Source of the DNA: Pseudolysobacter sp.
GTDB lineage: Bacteria > Pseudomonadota > Gammaproteobacteria > Xanthomonadales > Rhodanobacteraceae
Direction: 5' to 3'
Assembly: GCA_025351985.1 (NCBI GenBank)
Contig: JANXUW010000202.1
Coordinates: forward strand, 1 to 5,065
Length of the DNA stretch: 5,065 nt
The first letter of the stretch is position 1. Every line of letters starts with the position of its first letter. Of the stretch, positions 1 to 5,065 are shown in pieces. Made by a program: the position numbers and the translations under genes. Under the pieces are notes generated by a model. That model was not told where the DNA came from and did not search any database. It was given only the letters and a program-made list of their open reading frames with translations.

Positions 1-334
1 GTCCGCTTTGCAGGCGTTCGAGATAATCCGGCAGTTGCACGATGCCGCGCATCAACACGCTATAGGTATCTTCCTGCGGACTCACCTGCCCGCTCAGCAG
101 ATCCTGTGCGAGCCGCTCCATTTCCTCGGCGACCATCGCCGCGCCATATAGCTCGACCATGCGCAAAGTACCCTGCACCTGATGCAGGTTGTTGGCGCAG
201 AGCTGGATCTGGCTACTGTCGGAGGGATCTTCGACGTACGTTTGCAGCGCGTGCAATGCCTGCTGCAAGGTGTCGTCAAGCTCCTGCTTGATCCAGCGCA
301 GTGTGGTGAAATCGCTAGTTTGTTGCGCACTCAT
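1..334 (-). CDS. chpA: ChpA, N-terminal fragment of the pilus chemosensory hybrid histidine kinase (runs off the left edge)
   Basis: My translation of the minus strand from the ATG at 334 stays open to the window edge: 111 codons plus one base, starting MSAQQTSDFTTLRWIKQELD. From memory, this resembles the start of Pseudomonas ChpA (also called PilL) closely, including HQVQGTL followed by MVE and YGA at residues 51-64, the later EEME, and LPDYLERLQ at 101-109. ChpA is the CheA-like kinase of the Pil-Chp system; its full length is usually around 2000 residues, with several Hpt domains, a kinase core, a CheW domain and a receiver, all of which would lie outside the window. The visible part corresponds to the first Hpt-like helical domain, with His51 at the place of the Hpt histidine; whether it is phosphorylated cannot be told. 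A GGTGG motif (342-346) lies 7 bases before the ATG. The gene follows pilJ by 100 bases with no pilK between. Identification is firm; domain function is inferred from the family. Confidence 0.9.
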   Translation of the reverse strand, partial: MSAQQTSDFTTLRWIKQELDDTLQQALHALQTYVEDPSDSSQIQLCANNLHQVQGTLRMVELYGAAMVAEEMERLAQDLLSGQVSPQEDTYSVLMRGIVQLPDYLERLQSG

Positions 335-434
335 GACCAGACCACCAATGATGACGCGACGCGCGCCTCGGGCCGGGCCCGGGCAGCGCAGGGGAAAACA
401 GTCGGCAAAAGAAAATTCACTAGTTCGACCTTGA
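335..434 (-). other. pilJ-chpA intergenic spacer with a GC-rich hairpin, no pilK
   Basis: These 100 bases separate pilJ from chpA. In Pseudomonas the CheR-like methyltransferase gene pilK lies here; this spacer is too short for it and shows no remnant. An imperfect GC-rich inverted repeat at 365-384 can fold into about eight pairs with one bulge and one G-U pair. No T-run follows it on the minus strand, so it does not look like an intrinsic terminator, and chpA is probably co-transcribed with pilJ. It could still slow polymerase or protect the RNA. Confidence 0.5.
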
Positions 435-2456
435 TCAGCTCGGCAAAGTGAAGTCGGCAACCGAGCGGCGCATGTCGTCCGCCAGTTTCGCCAGGTTACC
501 GACGGATTCGGCGGTCTGGCTCGCACCAACCGATGTTTGCGTGGTGATTTCCTGAATGACGTTCATGGTCGCGGTAATGCTGCTGGCCACGGACGATTGC
601 TGATTTGCGCTATGCGTAATGCCTTGAATCAATTCGGCCAGATCGTTCGAGACCTTTTCGATTTCACCAAGCGCCAGGCCAGCGTCTTCGGCGCGACGGG
701 CGCCGGAAACCACCTCGGTCGTGGTCTGTTCCATCGAGCCGACCGCTTCGTGGGTATCGGATTGAATCGTCTGCACCAGCGTTTCAATTCGCCGCGTTGC
801 GCCAGAGGCGCGTTCGGCGAGTCGTTGCACTTCATCCGCGACCACCGCAAAACCGCGACCGGCTTCACCGGCAGAGGCCGCCTGAATCGCGGCGTTCAAC
901 GCCAGAATATTGGTCTGCTCGGCGATGTCGTTGATCAGTTCGACGATGGTGCCGATTTCTTGCGAGGATTCGCCAAGGCGCTTGATGCGCTTGGAGGTTT
1001 CCTGAATCTGGTCACGGATCGAGTCCATGCCCTGAATGGTTTGTCGCACCACGCCGGCGCCCTTCGACGCGATCGCGACCGAGCGCTGCGCCACTTCGGC
1101 GGAATCCGCCGAATGTCTGGCCACCTGATCGGCGGATTGGGCGAGCTCGCCAATCGCGGTGGACGCGGATGTGATCTGCTGCGCCTGATGTTCTGCCGCT
1201 TCGGCCAGATGCATCGTGGTGGCCTGCGTTTCTTGCGCTGATGCCGCCACCTGCAACGAGGTTTCGTTAATCGTGGTCACGAGCGAGCGCAACGCTTCCA
1301 CCGCATAATTGACCGAGTCGGCAATCGCGCCGGTGATGTCTTCGGTCACCGTCGCTTTTACTGTCAGATCGCCTTCTGCCAGAGATCCCATTTCATCCAG
1401 CAGCCGCAAAATTGCTTCCTGGTTACGCTGATTGAGTTCTGAGCTGTCCTTGAAACGACGTTGCTGATCGCGGAACGTGGTCATCGCCAAAAGGATGACG
1501 AGCAGCACGGCCAGAGCCGCGGCGCCGGCACCCCACCAGATGTTCGGGAAGATACGCTGCGGCGCCAACGCGCCGAGGCGTTGCGCCACCTTGTCGGCCT
1601 GGATCAGTACGCTTTGGCTGTCGGTGAAGCTGTTGTCGGCTGCGGTTTTCACTTCCTGCACGCCGGATGAGGCATCAAGCAGTTTTTGCACCGGCTCACC
1701 GAGCTCGGTCCACTGCTTGTTGATGTCGTTGAGAATCTCGTGCGCGGAACTGTTTTCCATCGCCTTGATGCCGAAATCGGCGTTACCACTGATCAGGCCG
1801 GTCAATACCGCACCATACAGACGCGCATCGCGTGATAGTCCATCAGCGGCGGATTGCGCTTCGGCGCCGCCCTGCACCACCTGTTGCACACGACGCAACA
1901 TGCGATCGCCGAGCAACATCTGACGCGATACGATCATCACCTGACCGGCAGCACCGTTCTTTTCGGTGAGGATTTTCACCACTTCGTCGGTACGCGAGTT
2001 CAGCACCGGCAGCTTGGTGGAAAAGTCATTGGCGAGACCCGTGGCATTCAGCACGAGATCCTTGTTACCGAGAATCTTGCTGATGTTGCCATCGAGCTGC
2101 GCCCAAGCTTTGCCCAGATCAGTCAGTTCGGGCTTGACCGATGGTTCATTGAGGTAATTCGGCAGGCCGGTGGCAGGATCGCCATTCAGCAGTTTCTGCA
2201 CTTCGCTGGCGATGCTGGCCTGCGCGCTGGCGAGACCACCAAACGCGTCGATATTACCGGAGGCGGATTCGGTCGCGTATTTCGCGAGCTGCTGCGACTG
2301 CACCTGAATCTGCGTGGTCAGCGCGGTCGCTTGTCGATCCTGCGTGGCTTTGTTGTTCAACAAGACGAAATCCACGACTGCCACCAGAATGGCTGCGATC
2401 AGCAGAACCACCAACAGCGTATTCGCACCGCCCGACTTCTGTTTATCCGCGCTCAT
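435..2456 (-). CDS. pilJ: PilJ, methyl-accepting chemotaxis receptor for type IV pilus control
   Basis: This 673-residue protein is an inner-membrane chemoreceptor that reports pilus or surface state to the ChpA kinase. Residues below are numbered from the chosen ATG. A first membrane helix lies at about 13-33 and a second at about 305-328, enclosing a helical periplasmic domain of about 270 residues. A HAMP-like stretch with [12 protein letters not shown] follows (about 344-356), then the long cytoplasmic signalling coiled coil whose hairpin tip reads [20 protein letters not shown] (514-533), followed by [15 protein letters not shown]. Length and sequence match PilJ as I know it, about 680 residues in Pseudomonas. 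The frame opens at a GTG at 2462, but I prefer the ATG at 2456 because a GAGAG motif (2466-2470) lies 9 bases before it and only 3 before the GTG. The gene follows pilI by 66 bases. The tip differs from classical receptors (see findings). No C-terminal CheR-tethering pentapeptide is present. Confidence 0.96.
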   Translation of the reverse strand: MSADKQKSGGANTLLVVLLIAAILVAVVDFVLLNNKATQDRQATALTTQIQVQSQQLAKYATESASGNIDAFGGLASAQASIASEVQKLLNGDPATGLPNYLNEPSVKPELTDLGKAWAQLDGNISKILGNKDLVLNATGLANDFSTKLPVLNSRTDEVVKILTEKNGAAGQVMIVSRQMLLGDRMLRRVQQVVQGGAEAQSAADGLSRDARLYGAVLTGLISGNADFGIKAMENSSAHEILNDINKQWTELGEPVQKLLDASSGVQEVKTAADNSFTDSQSVLIQADKVAQRLGALAPQRIFPNIWWGAGAAALAVLLVILLAMTTFRDQQRRFKDSSELNQRNQEAILRLLDEMGSLAEGDLTVKATVTEDITGAIADSVNYAVEALRSLVTTINETSLQVAASAQETQATTMHLAEAAEHQAQQITSASTAIGELAQSADQVARHSADSAEVAQRSVAIASKGAGVVRQTIQGMDSIRDQIQETSKRIKRLGESSQEIGTIVELINDIAEQTNILALNAAIQAASAGEAGRGFAVVADEVQRLAERASGATRRIETLVQTIQSDTHEAVGSMEQTTTEVVSGARRAEDAGLALGEIEKVSNDLAELIQGITHSANQQSSVASSITATMNVIQEITTQTSVGASQTAESVGNLAKLADDMRRSVADFTLPS

Positions 2457-2522
2457 ATCCACCGTCTCTCAAAAAATTCAGCTCAATAACGCCTGCCGAG
2501 GCAGCCCTATGGCATCCAGCAT
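2457..2522 (-). other. pilI-pilJ intergenic spacer with a short hairpin and the pilJ ribosome binding site
   Basis: This 66-base spacer holds a small inverted repeat, CTGCC (2493-2497) and GGCAG (2500-2504), just after the pilI stop on the transcript. A run of six T on the minus strand comes about 16 bases later, too far from the stem for an intrinsic terminator. The GAGAG motif at 2466-2470 is the likely ribosome binding site of pilJ. Read-through from pilI to pilJ is expected. Confidence 0.5.
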
Positions 2523-3059
2523 TCACGCTGCAAGGAAATCAGGTGCACGCACCAGCTCGGCCATGCTGAACAGGCTCCACTGCACGTCTCCCAACACATA
2601 ACTTTCATAGACAAATCTTGCGTAGTTTTCGTCGAGCTCGGCATTTTCGAGCTTCTGCGTATTCACGAAATTGCGCTGTCCCAGCACTTCATCGACGAGC
2701 AAACCGACGCTGCCGGCCTGCTGCTTGACGAGCAATACGCGACTCGAATCGGTCGTAATCGTGCGCGTTCCACCGAGAAAAGTTTTGAGATCGATCACCG
2801 GCGCGAGCACGCCACGCACGTTCGCCACGCCCAATACCCAATGCCGAGTTCCGGGAACCTGAGTCAACGGCGGCACCGACAGGATTTCGTTGACATCGGC
2901 AATCGTGCTGGCGAGGAAACGATCGCCTACCCGAAAACCGATGCCGCGCCACAAGCCGGGCGCCTCGATTTGCTCGGGCATACCGGCGGCATGCGCCAAG
3001 CTGCGACGCTCGATATCGGCGAGCAGATCAAAAGCGGAAATCTGGGGAACGACACTCAT
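2523..3059 (-). CDS. pilI: PilI, CheW-like coupling protein of the Pil-Chp system
   Basis: This 178-residue cytoplasmic adaptor should link the receptor PilJ to the kinase ChpA. A CheW domain covers about residues 35-175; its most recognisable part is WVLGVANVRG (74-83), followed by LAPVIDL (85-91), the family's core GV-N-RG-P-DL pattern with the conserved arginine at 82. Pseudomonas PilI has the same length as far as I recall. The frame extends upstream to a GTG at 3188, but the extra 43 residues are Arg/Ala-rich and unlike any CheW or PilI start, whereas the protein from the ATG at 3059 (MSVVPQISAFDLLADIERRS) fits PilI well. No convincing ribosome binding site precedes this ATG. The ATG overlaps the TGA of a small upstream ORF as ATGA, so translation may depend on coupling. 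The gene lies 207 bases after pilG; pilH, which separates them in Pseudomonas, is absent. Confidence 0.94.
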   Translation of the reverse strand: MSVVPQISAFDLLADIERRSLAHAAGMPEQIEAPGLWRGIGFRVGDRFLASTIADVNEILSVPPLTQVPGTRHWVLGVANVRGVLAPVIDLKTFLGGTRTITTDSSRVLLVKQQAGSVGLLVDEVLGQRNFVNTQKLENAELDENYARFVYESYVLGDVQWSLFSMAELVRAPDFLAA

Positions 3060-3235
3060 GCGACGGCCATCAATGCGATAAACCAAAGGAAGGGGGCGAC
3101 GAGCTTGCCTTGATCGGCAAACAGGCGCGAAGAAGCTTGCACGGGACGGTGCCGAGCAGGCACACGCTGCAGTTGCAGCGTCGCGCACCCGCGCGTTGCA
3201 CCGCGGGCGTCTCCGAAAATTGAACCATGAACCAT
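3056..3235 (-). CDS. Possible small protein of 59 residues between pilG and pilI (uncertain)
   Basis: I do not recognise this ORF. It starts at ATG 3235 (a GTG at 3238 directly precedes it in frame), has the purine-rich sequence AAGGGGG (3242-3248) 6 bases upstream, and ends in a TGA that overlaps the pilI ATG as ATGA. The product begins MVHGSIFGDARG, is rich in Arg and Ala in the middle, and ends with a hydrophobic run LVAPFLWFIALMAVA (45-59), short for a membrane anchor. Support comes from the ribosome binding site, the exact stop-start overlap, and the lack of a good site for pilI itself. Against it are third-position GC that looks lower than in the neighbours, lack of any known counterpart, and three inverted repeats within it. 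It may be a leader peptide whose translation opens the pilI start, or a chance ORF in a spacer. Confidence 0.3.
   Translation of the reverse strand: MVHGSIFGDARGATRGCATLQLQRVPARHRPVQASSRLFADQGKLVAPFLWFIALMAVA
3149..3207 (-). repeat. Three consecutive inverted repeats in the pilG-pilI gap
   Basis: Three perfect inverted repeats lie in series. GTGCC/GGCAC spans 3149-3163 with a 5-base loop. ACGCTGC/GCAGCGT spans 3164-3181 with a 4-base loop and abuts the first with no base between. CCCGCG/CGCGGG spans 3188-3207 with an 8-base loop. In the minus-strand transcript they would form three stem-loops between the pilG stop and the pilI start. No T-run follows any of them in the leftward direction, so they are not typical terminators. 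They could act as RNA-processing or stability elements that set PilG levels apart from the rest of the operon; this is inference. Confidence 0.55.
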
Positions 3236-3241
3236 CACCTG

Positions 3242-3248
3242 CCCCCTT
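3242..3248 (-). promoter_or_regulatory. Ribosome binding site-like motif of the small ORF
   Basis: AAGGGGG on the minus strand lies 19 bases past the pilG stop and 6 bases before the ATG at 3235. It is the best Shine-Dalgarno-like sequence in the gap and serves no recognised gene, which is the main reason for taking the small ORF seriously. Confidence 0.4.
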
Positions 3249-3266
3249 GCCGGTCCGGATCGTTGT

Positions 3267-3668
3267 TTATTTGTTGATCACATGTCGCCGGATCGCATCC
3301 AGCAATTCGTCACGTGTGAAAGGTTTGGTCAGATATTGCTCGGAACCGACGATGCGCCCGCGGGCCTTGTCGAACAGACCATCCTTGCTCGACAGCATCA
3401 CCACCGGCGTGGAGCGGAATACCTGATGATTCTTGATCAACGCGCAGGTCTGATACCCATCCAGTCGCGGCATCATGATGTCGACGAAGATGATGTCCGG
3501 CTGATGATCCGAAATCTTGGCCAAGGCCTCGAAACCGTCGACCGCAGTGACGACTTCGCAACCCTCTTTTTTCAACAATGTTTCGGCGGTGCGACGTATG
3601 GTCTTGGAATCATCGATTACCATGACCTTCAGGCCGACCAGCCCCCCTGTATCTATTGTTGCGTCCAC
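3267..3668 (-). CDS. pilG: PilG, CheY-like response regulator of twitching motility
   Basis: This 133-residue protein is a single receiver domain with no output domain, expected to be phosphorylated by ChpA and to promote pilus extension. The acidic pair is Asp19-Asp20 (VMVIDDSKTIRRTAETLLKK), the phosphoacceptor Asp63 (FVDIMMPRLDGYQTCALIKN), the switch residue Ser93 (VMLSSKDG) and the invariant Lys115 (YLTKPF). Their spacing matches CheY. The sequence is clearly PilG rather than PilH: IDDSKTIRRTAETLLKK and SSKDGLFDKARGRIVGS are PilG signatures as I know them. The start is a GTG at 3668 with AGAGAGGG (3673-3680) 4 bases before it. The N-terminus is about six residues longer than Pseudomonas PilG, and no later start keeps the first strand of the receiver fold intact. 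It is the first gene of the leftward operon, divergent from gshB by 399 bases. Confidence 0.96.
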   Translation of the reverse strand: MDATIDTGGLVGLKVMVIDDSKTIRRTAETLLKKEGCEVVTAVDGFEALAKISDHQPDIIFVDIMMPRLDGYQTCALIKNHQVFRSTPVVMLSSKDGLFDKARGRIVGSEQYLTKPFTRDELLDAIRRHVINK

Positions 3669-3672
3669 TAAA

Positions 3673-3680
3673 CCCTCTCT
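3673..3680 (-). promoter_or_regulatory. pilG ribosome binding site (supports the GTG start)
   Basis: AGAGAGGG on the minus strand ends 4 bases before the GTG at 3668. It is a strong purine-rich site and is the reason for accepting a GTG start for pilG. Confidence 0.7.
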
Positions 3681-3733
3681 TGCAGCGGAAATGGTTGCAG
3701 CTCACGCTCGCCATTCAAGACAAACCAAACACC

Positions 3734-3762
3734 TGTTTAACAAGCGGCCATCACGCTGTCAA
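3734..3762 (-). promoter_or_regulatory. Probable sigma-70 promoter of the pilG operon
   Basis: On the minus strand a perfect -35 box TTGACA (3757-3762) is followed after exactly 17 bases by TAAACA (3734-3739), a weak -10 box with three of six consensus matches. A T-rich stretch lies directly upstream of the -35. Transcription would begin near 3727, giving a leader of about 60 bases before the pilG GTG. The -10 overlaps a nine-base inverted repeat, TGTT-T-AACA (3734-3742), which could be part of an operator. The weak -10 suggests low basal expression or help from an activator. Confidence 0.5.
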
Positions 3763-4002
3763 GAAAAAAGCCTGTGGCGCGAGCAGCGTGTGTCCAATGT
3801 TCAAGCATTAAATCACTTTTTCGGTATTAGTGCAGGTATTTACGCAAGAATTTCCTCCGCGCGCGACGAACCACAGGCGCACACCCAAGAACCGCGCCGG
3901 AAGTTTCTCGTCGTACCCCACCACATCGCATCACCCGCATGCATGCTGCGTGCCAAGAAAGGTCTCAGCGCATGATCGACTCGATATTGAAGAAATGCAT
4001 CC

Positions 4003-4040
4003 TGCGGGTTGACCGCAAGCCGCCGCATCCGTGAGGATGC
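4003..4040 (+). promoter_or_regulatory. Two adjacent stem-loops in the gshB leader
   Basis: TGCGG/CCGCA (4003-4007 and 4013-4017) gives a 5-pair stem with a 5-base loop. Seven bases on, GCATCC/GGATGC (4025-4030 and 4035-4040) gives a 6-pair stem closed by GTGA, which as RNA is a GNRA-type tetraloop. The second ends 15 bases before the gshB ribosome binding site. If the true transcription start lies upstream they would fold in the leader RNA; otherwise they could be DNA operators around the weak candidate promoter. No riboswitch class is recognised. Confidence 0.4.
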
Positions 4041-4055
4041 TGGATTGCATCACCC

Positions 4056-4060
4056 AAGAG
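4056..4060 (+). promoter_or_regulatory. gshB ribosome binding site
   Basis: AAGAG lies 7 bases before the ATG at 4068 and supports that start. Confidence 0.55.
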
Positions 4061-4067
4061 TTCAACC

Positions 4068-5015
4068 ATGCCGCGCAGTCTTGCCGTGCTGATGGATTCC
4101 ATCAAGCACATTCACACCGAGAAAGATTCCACCTTCGCCATGCTGCTCGAAGCACAGCAGCGCGGTTACGTTCTGTACTACATGACTCAGGGCGACATGG
4201 CTATACGCAGCGGCGCGCCGTGGGCGCGGCTGGCGCCGCTGAGCGTGCGCGACAACGCCACGAACTGGTTCACTCTTGGCGAAAGTGTCTGGTCTGACCT
4301 GCGCGAACTGGATGTCATCCTCGCGCGCAAGGATCCCCCGGTCGATGCGCAATTCATCTACGACACGATGGTGCTGCAGCTTGCGTTCGATGCCGGCGTA
4401 CTGGTGGTCAATCATCCGCAGGCGCTGCGCGACGCCAACGAAAAACTGTATTCGTTGCACTTTCCACAATGCACGCCGCCGAGCGTGGTCGCGCGCGATG
4501 CGCAAGAAATCCGGCGCTTCGTAAGCGAACACGGCCAGGTGGTGTTGAAACCGCTGGATGGCATGGGCGGACGCAGTATCTTCCGCAGTTTCCACGGCGA
4601 TCCGAACTTGAATGTGATTCTCGAAACGTTGACCGACAACGGCCAGCAATTCGCGATCGCGCAAAAATACATCGAGGAAATCACCGCAGGCGACAAACGT
4701 ATCCTGCTGATCGATGGCGAACCGGTGCCGTATGCGCTCGCTCGCATTCCGCAAGGCGACGATTTCCGCGGCAACCTCGCACGCGGCGGCAAGGGTGTCG
4801 GTGTGCCGCTGTCCGAACGCGACCGCTGGATCGTGGCGCAAGTGGCGCCCGAACTGAAAAAGCGCGGCATGATTTTCGTCGGCCTGGATGTGATCGGCGA
4901 TTACCTGACCGAAATCAACGTCACCAGTCCGACCTGCATCCGCGAGCTCGACAAACAGTTCGGTCTCAATATTGCCGGCCAGTTGTTCGATCATCTCGAG
5001 CAGCGGCTGGCGTGA
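4068..5015 (+). CDS. gshB: Glutathione synthetase (ATP-grasp)
   Basis: This 315-residue cytoplasmic enzyme joins gamma-glutamylcysteine and glycine with ATP to make glutathione, the second step of the pathway after GshA. Length matches E. coli GshB (about 316). Family motifs run the whole length: MDSIKHIHTEKDSTFAMLLE (9-28), ILARKDPPVD (84-93), VVNHPQALRDANEKL (113-127), the ATP-grasp segment LKPLDGMGG (160-168), GEPVPYALARIPQGDDFRGN (217-236) leading into a glycine-rich loop ARGGKG (238-243), and the C-terminal metal and substrate region TEINVTSPTCIRE (281-293). All appear intact, so the enzyme should be active. The ATG has AAGAG 7 bases upstream, and the N-terminus aligns with the family start. 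It is divergent from pilG, a position conserved in Pseudomonas and Xanthomonadales. The stop codon overlaps a possible GTG start of the next gene. Confidence 0.98.
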   Translation: MPRSLAVLMDSIKHIHTEKDSTFAMLLEAQQRGYVLYYMTQGDMAIRSGAPWARLAPLSVRDNATNWFTLGESVWSDLRELDVILARKDPPVDAQFIYDTMVLQLAFDAGVLVVNHPQALRDANEKLYSLHFPQCTPPSVVARDAQEIRRFVSEHGQVVLKPLDGMGGRSIFRSFHGDPNLNVILETLTDNGQQFAIAQKYIEEITAGDKRILLIDGEPVPYALARIPQGDDFRGNLARGGKGVGVPLSERDRWIVAQVAPELKKRGMIFVGLDVIGDYLTEINVTSPTCIRELDKQFGLNIAGQLFDHLEQRLA

Positions 5016-5065
5016 GCGGCGCTGCCAAAACCCGCGTCGCCATGCCTGCCAACATCGGCAGCAGC
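5012..5065 (+). CDS. Start of a possible next gene overlapping the gshB stop (partial; perhaps TonB-like by position)
   Basis: A GTG at 5012-5014 overlaps the gshB TGA as GTGA, and its frame is open to the window edge (18 codons: MSGAAKTRVAMPANIGSS). An in-frame ATG at 5042 is an alternative start. No clear ribosome binding site precedes either; coupling to gshB could supply translation. The visible residues identify nothing. In Pseudomonas, and I believe in Xanthomonadales, a TonB-family gene sits beside gshB at this locus, so that is a positional guess only. Eighteen open codons are weak evidence of a gene. Confidence 0.35.
   Translation, partial: MSGAAKTRVAMPANIGSS

Larger units (their letters stand above)
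3669..4067. promoter_or_regulatory. Divergent intergenic region between pilG and gshB
   Basis: This 399-base gap holds no convincing gene. Its left third carries the pilG promoter described separately. An AT-rich pocket at about 3800-3842 contains a direct repeat GGTATT (3823-3828 and 3835-3840, 12-base period, about one helical turn), a possible protein-binding site. A perfect 10-base palindrome GCATGCATGC lies at 3937-3946. The right end forms the gshB leader with two small hairpins. Short ORFs across the gap lack ribosome binding sites and recognisable sequence. I could not find a good promoter for gshB: the best candidate is TTGACC (4009-4014) with a poor GAGGAT (4033-4038) 18 bases later. 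Confidence 0.5.

Noticed and set aside
94..330. Minus-strand open frame of 78 codons at the left edge
   Set aside because: It overlaps chpA in another frame. The chpA frame from 334 gives a sequence clearly like ChpA, whereas this one is Cys/Arg/Ser-rich noise.
365..384. GC-rich hairpin after pilJ as an intrinsic terminator
   Set aside because: No T-run follows on the minus strand, and chpA directly downstream normally belongs to the same operon.
537..1241. Plus-strand open frame of 234 codons inside pilJ
   Set aside because: It lies opposite the well-conserved PilJ signalling domain; its Gly/Arg-rich product matches nothing known.
1854..2489. Plus-strand open frame of 211 codons opposite the PilJ periplasmic domain
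   Set aside because: It is a mirror frame of a confident gene, without a ribosome binding site or recognisable motifs.
2476..2504. Hairpin plus T-run between pilI and pilJ as a terminator
   Set aside because: The stem has only four to five pairs and the six-T run begins about 16 bases after it, not directly at its foot.
3060..3188. Upstream extension of PilI to a GTG at 3188
   Set aside because: The extra 43 residues are Arg/Ala-rich and absent from known PilI proteins; the ATG at 3059 restores the usual 178-residue length.
3517..3975. Plus-strand ORF of 152 codons running from inside pilG into the divergent region
   Set aside because: It begins opposite pilG, has no ribosome binding site, and crosses the pilG promoter.
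3840..4028. Minus-strand ORF of 62 codons between gshB and pilG
   Set aside because: No ribosome binding site precedes its ATG, it crosses the gshB leader hairpins, and the product has no recognisable pattern.
4062..4994. Long minus-strand open frame (310 codons) opposite gshB
   Set aside because: gshB is intact with all family motifs on the plus strand. The antisense product is rich in His, Arg and Ala with no recognisable domain, typical of mirror frames in GC-biased genes.

Overview
The window carries the 5' part of a type IV pilus chemosensory (Pil-Chp) operon on the minus strand and a divergent glutathione synthetase gene on the plus strand. Reading leftward from about 3670, the operon order is pilG (CheY-like regulator), a 207-base gap holding a possible small ORF, pilI (CheW-like adaptor), pilJ (methyl-accepting receptor) and the first 111 codons of chpA (CheA-like kinase), which runs off the left edge. 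On the right, gshB is nearly flush with the right edge. A possible next gene overlaps its stop codon and is cut off after 18 codons.

The gshB/pilG junction with pilI-pilJ-chpA behind it is the arrangement known from twitching gammaproteobacteria (Pseudomonas and the Xanthomonadales). Protein similarity, judged from memory, places this in the gammaproteobacteria. The absence of pilH between pilG and pilI, and of pilK between pilJ and chpA, resembles the reduced Pil-Chp operon described for Xylella, so I lean to the Xanthomonadales (Lysobacterales). Base composition is moderately GC-rich. The species cannot be named from this window.

Functionally, PilJ senses pilus or surface state across the inner membrane, PilI couples it to the ChpA kinase, and ChpA phosphorylates PilG to control pilus extension at the cell pole. 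GshB makes glutathione and is a conserved positional neighbour rather than a member of the pathway. The 399-base divergent region (3669-4067) holds the only convincing promoter, a perfect TTGACA box facing pilG, and two adjacent small hairpins in the gshB leader.

Most of the window is a well-known system. The places worth a second look are the pilG-pilI gap, where pilH would normally lie and which holds three consecutive inverted repeats and a 59-codon ORF overlapping the pilI start; the unusual receptor-tip residues of PilJ; and the gshB leader. I found no mobile element, CRISPR array, tRNA or rRNA.
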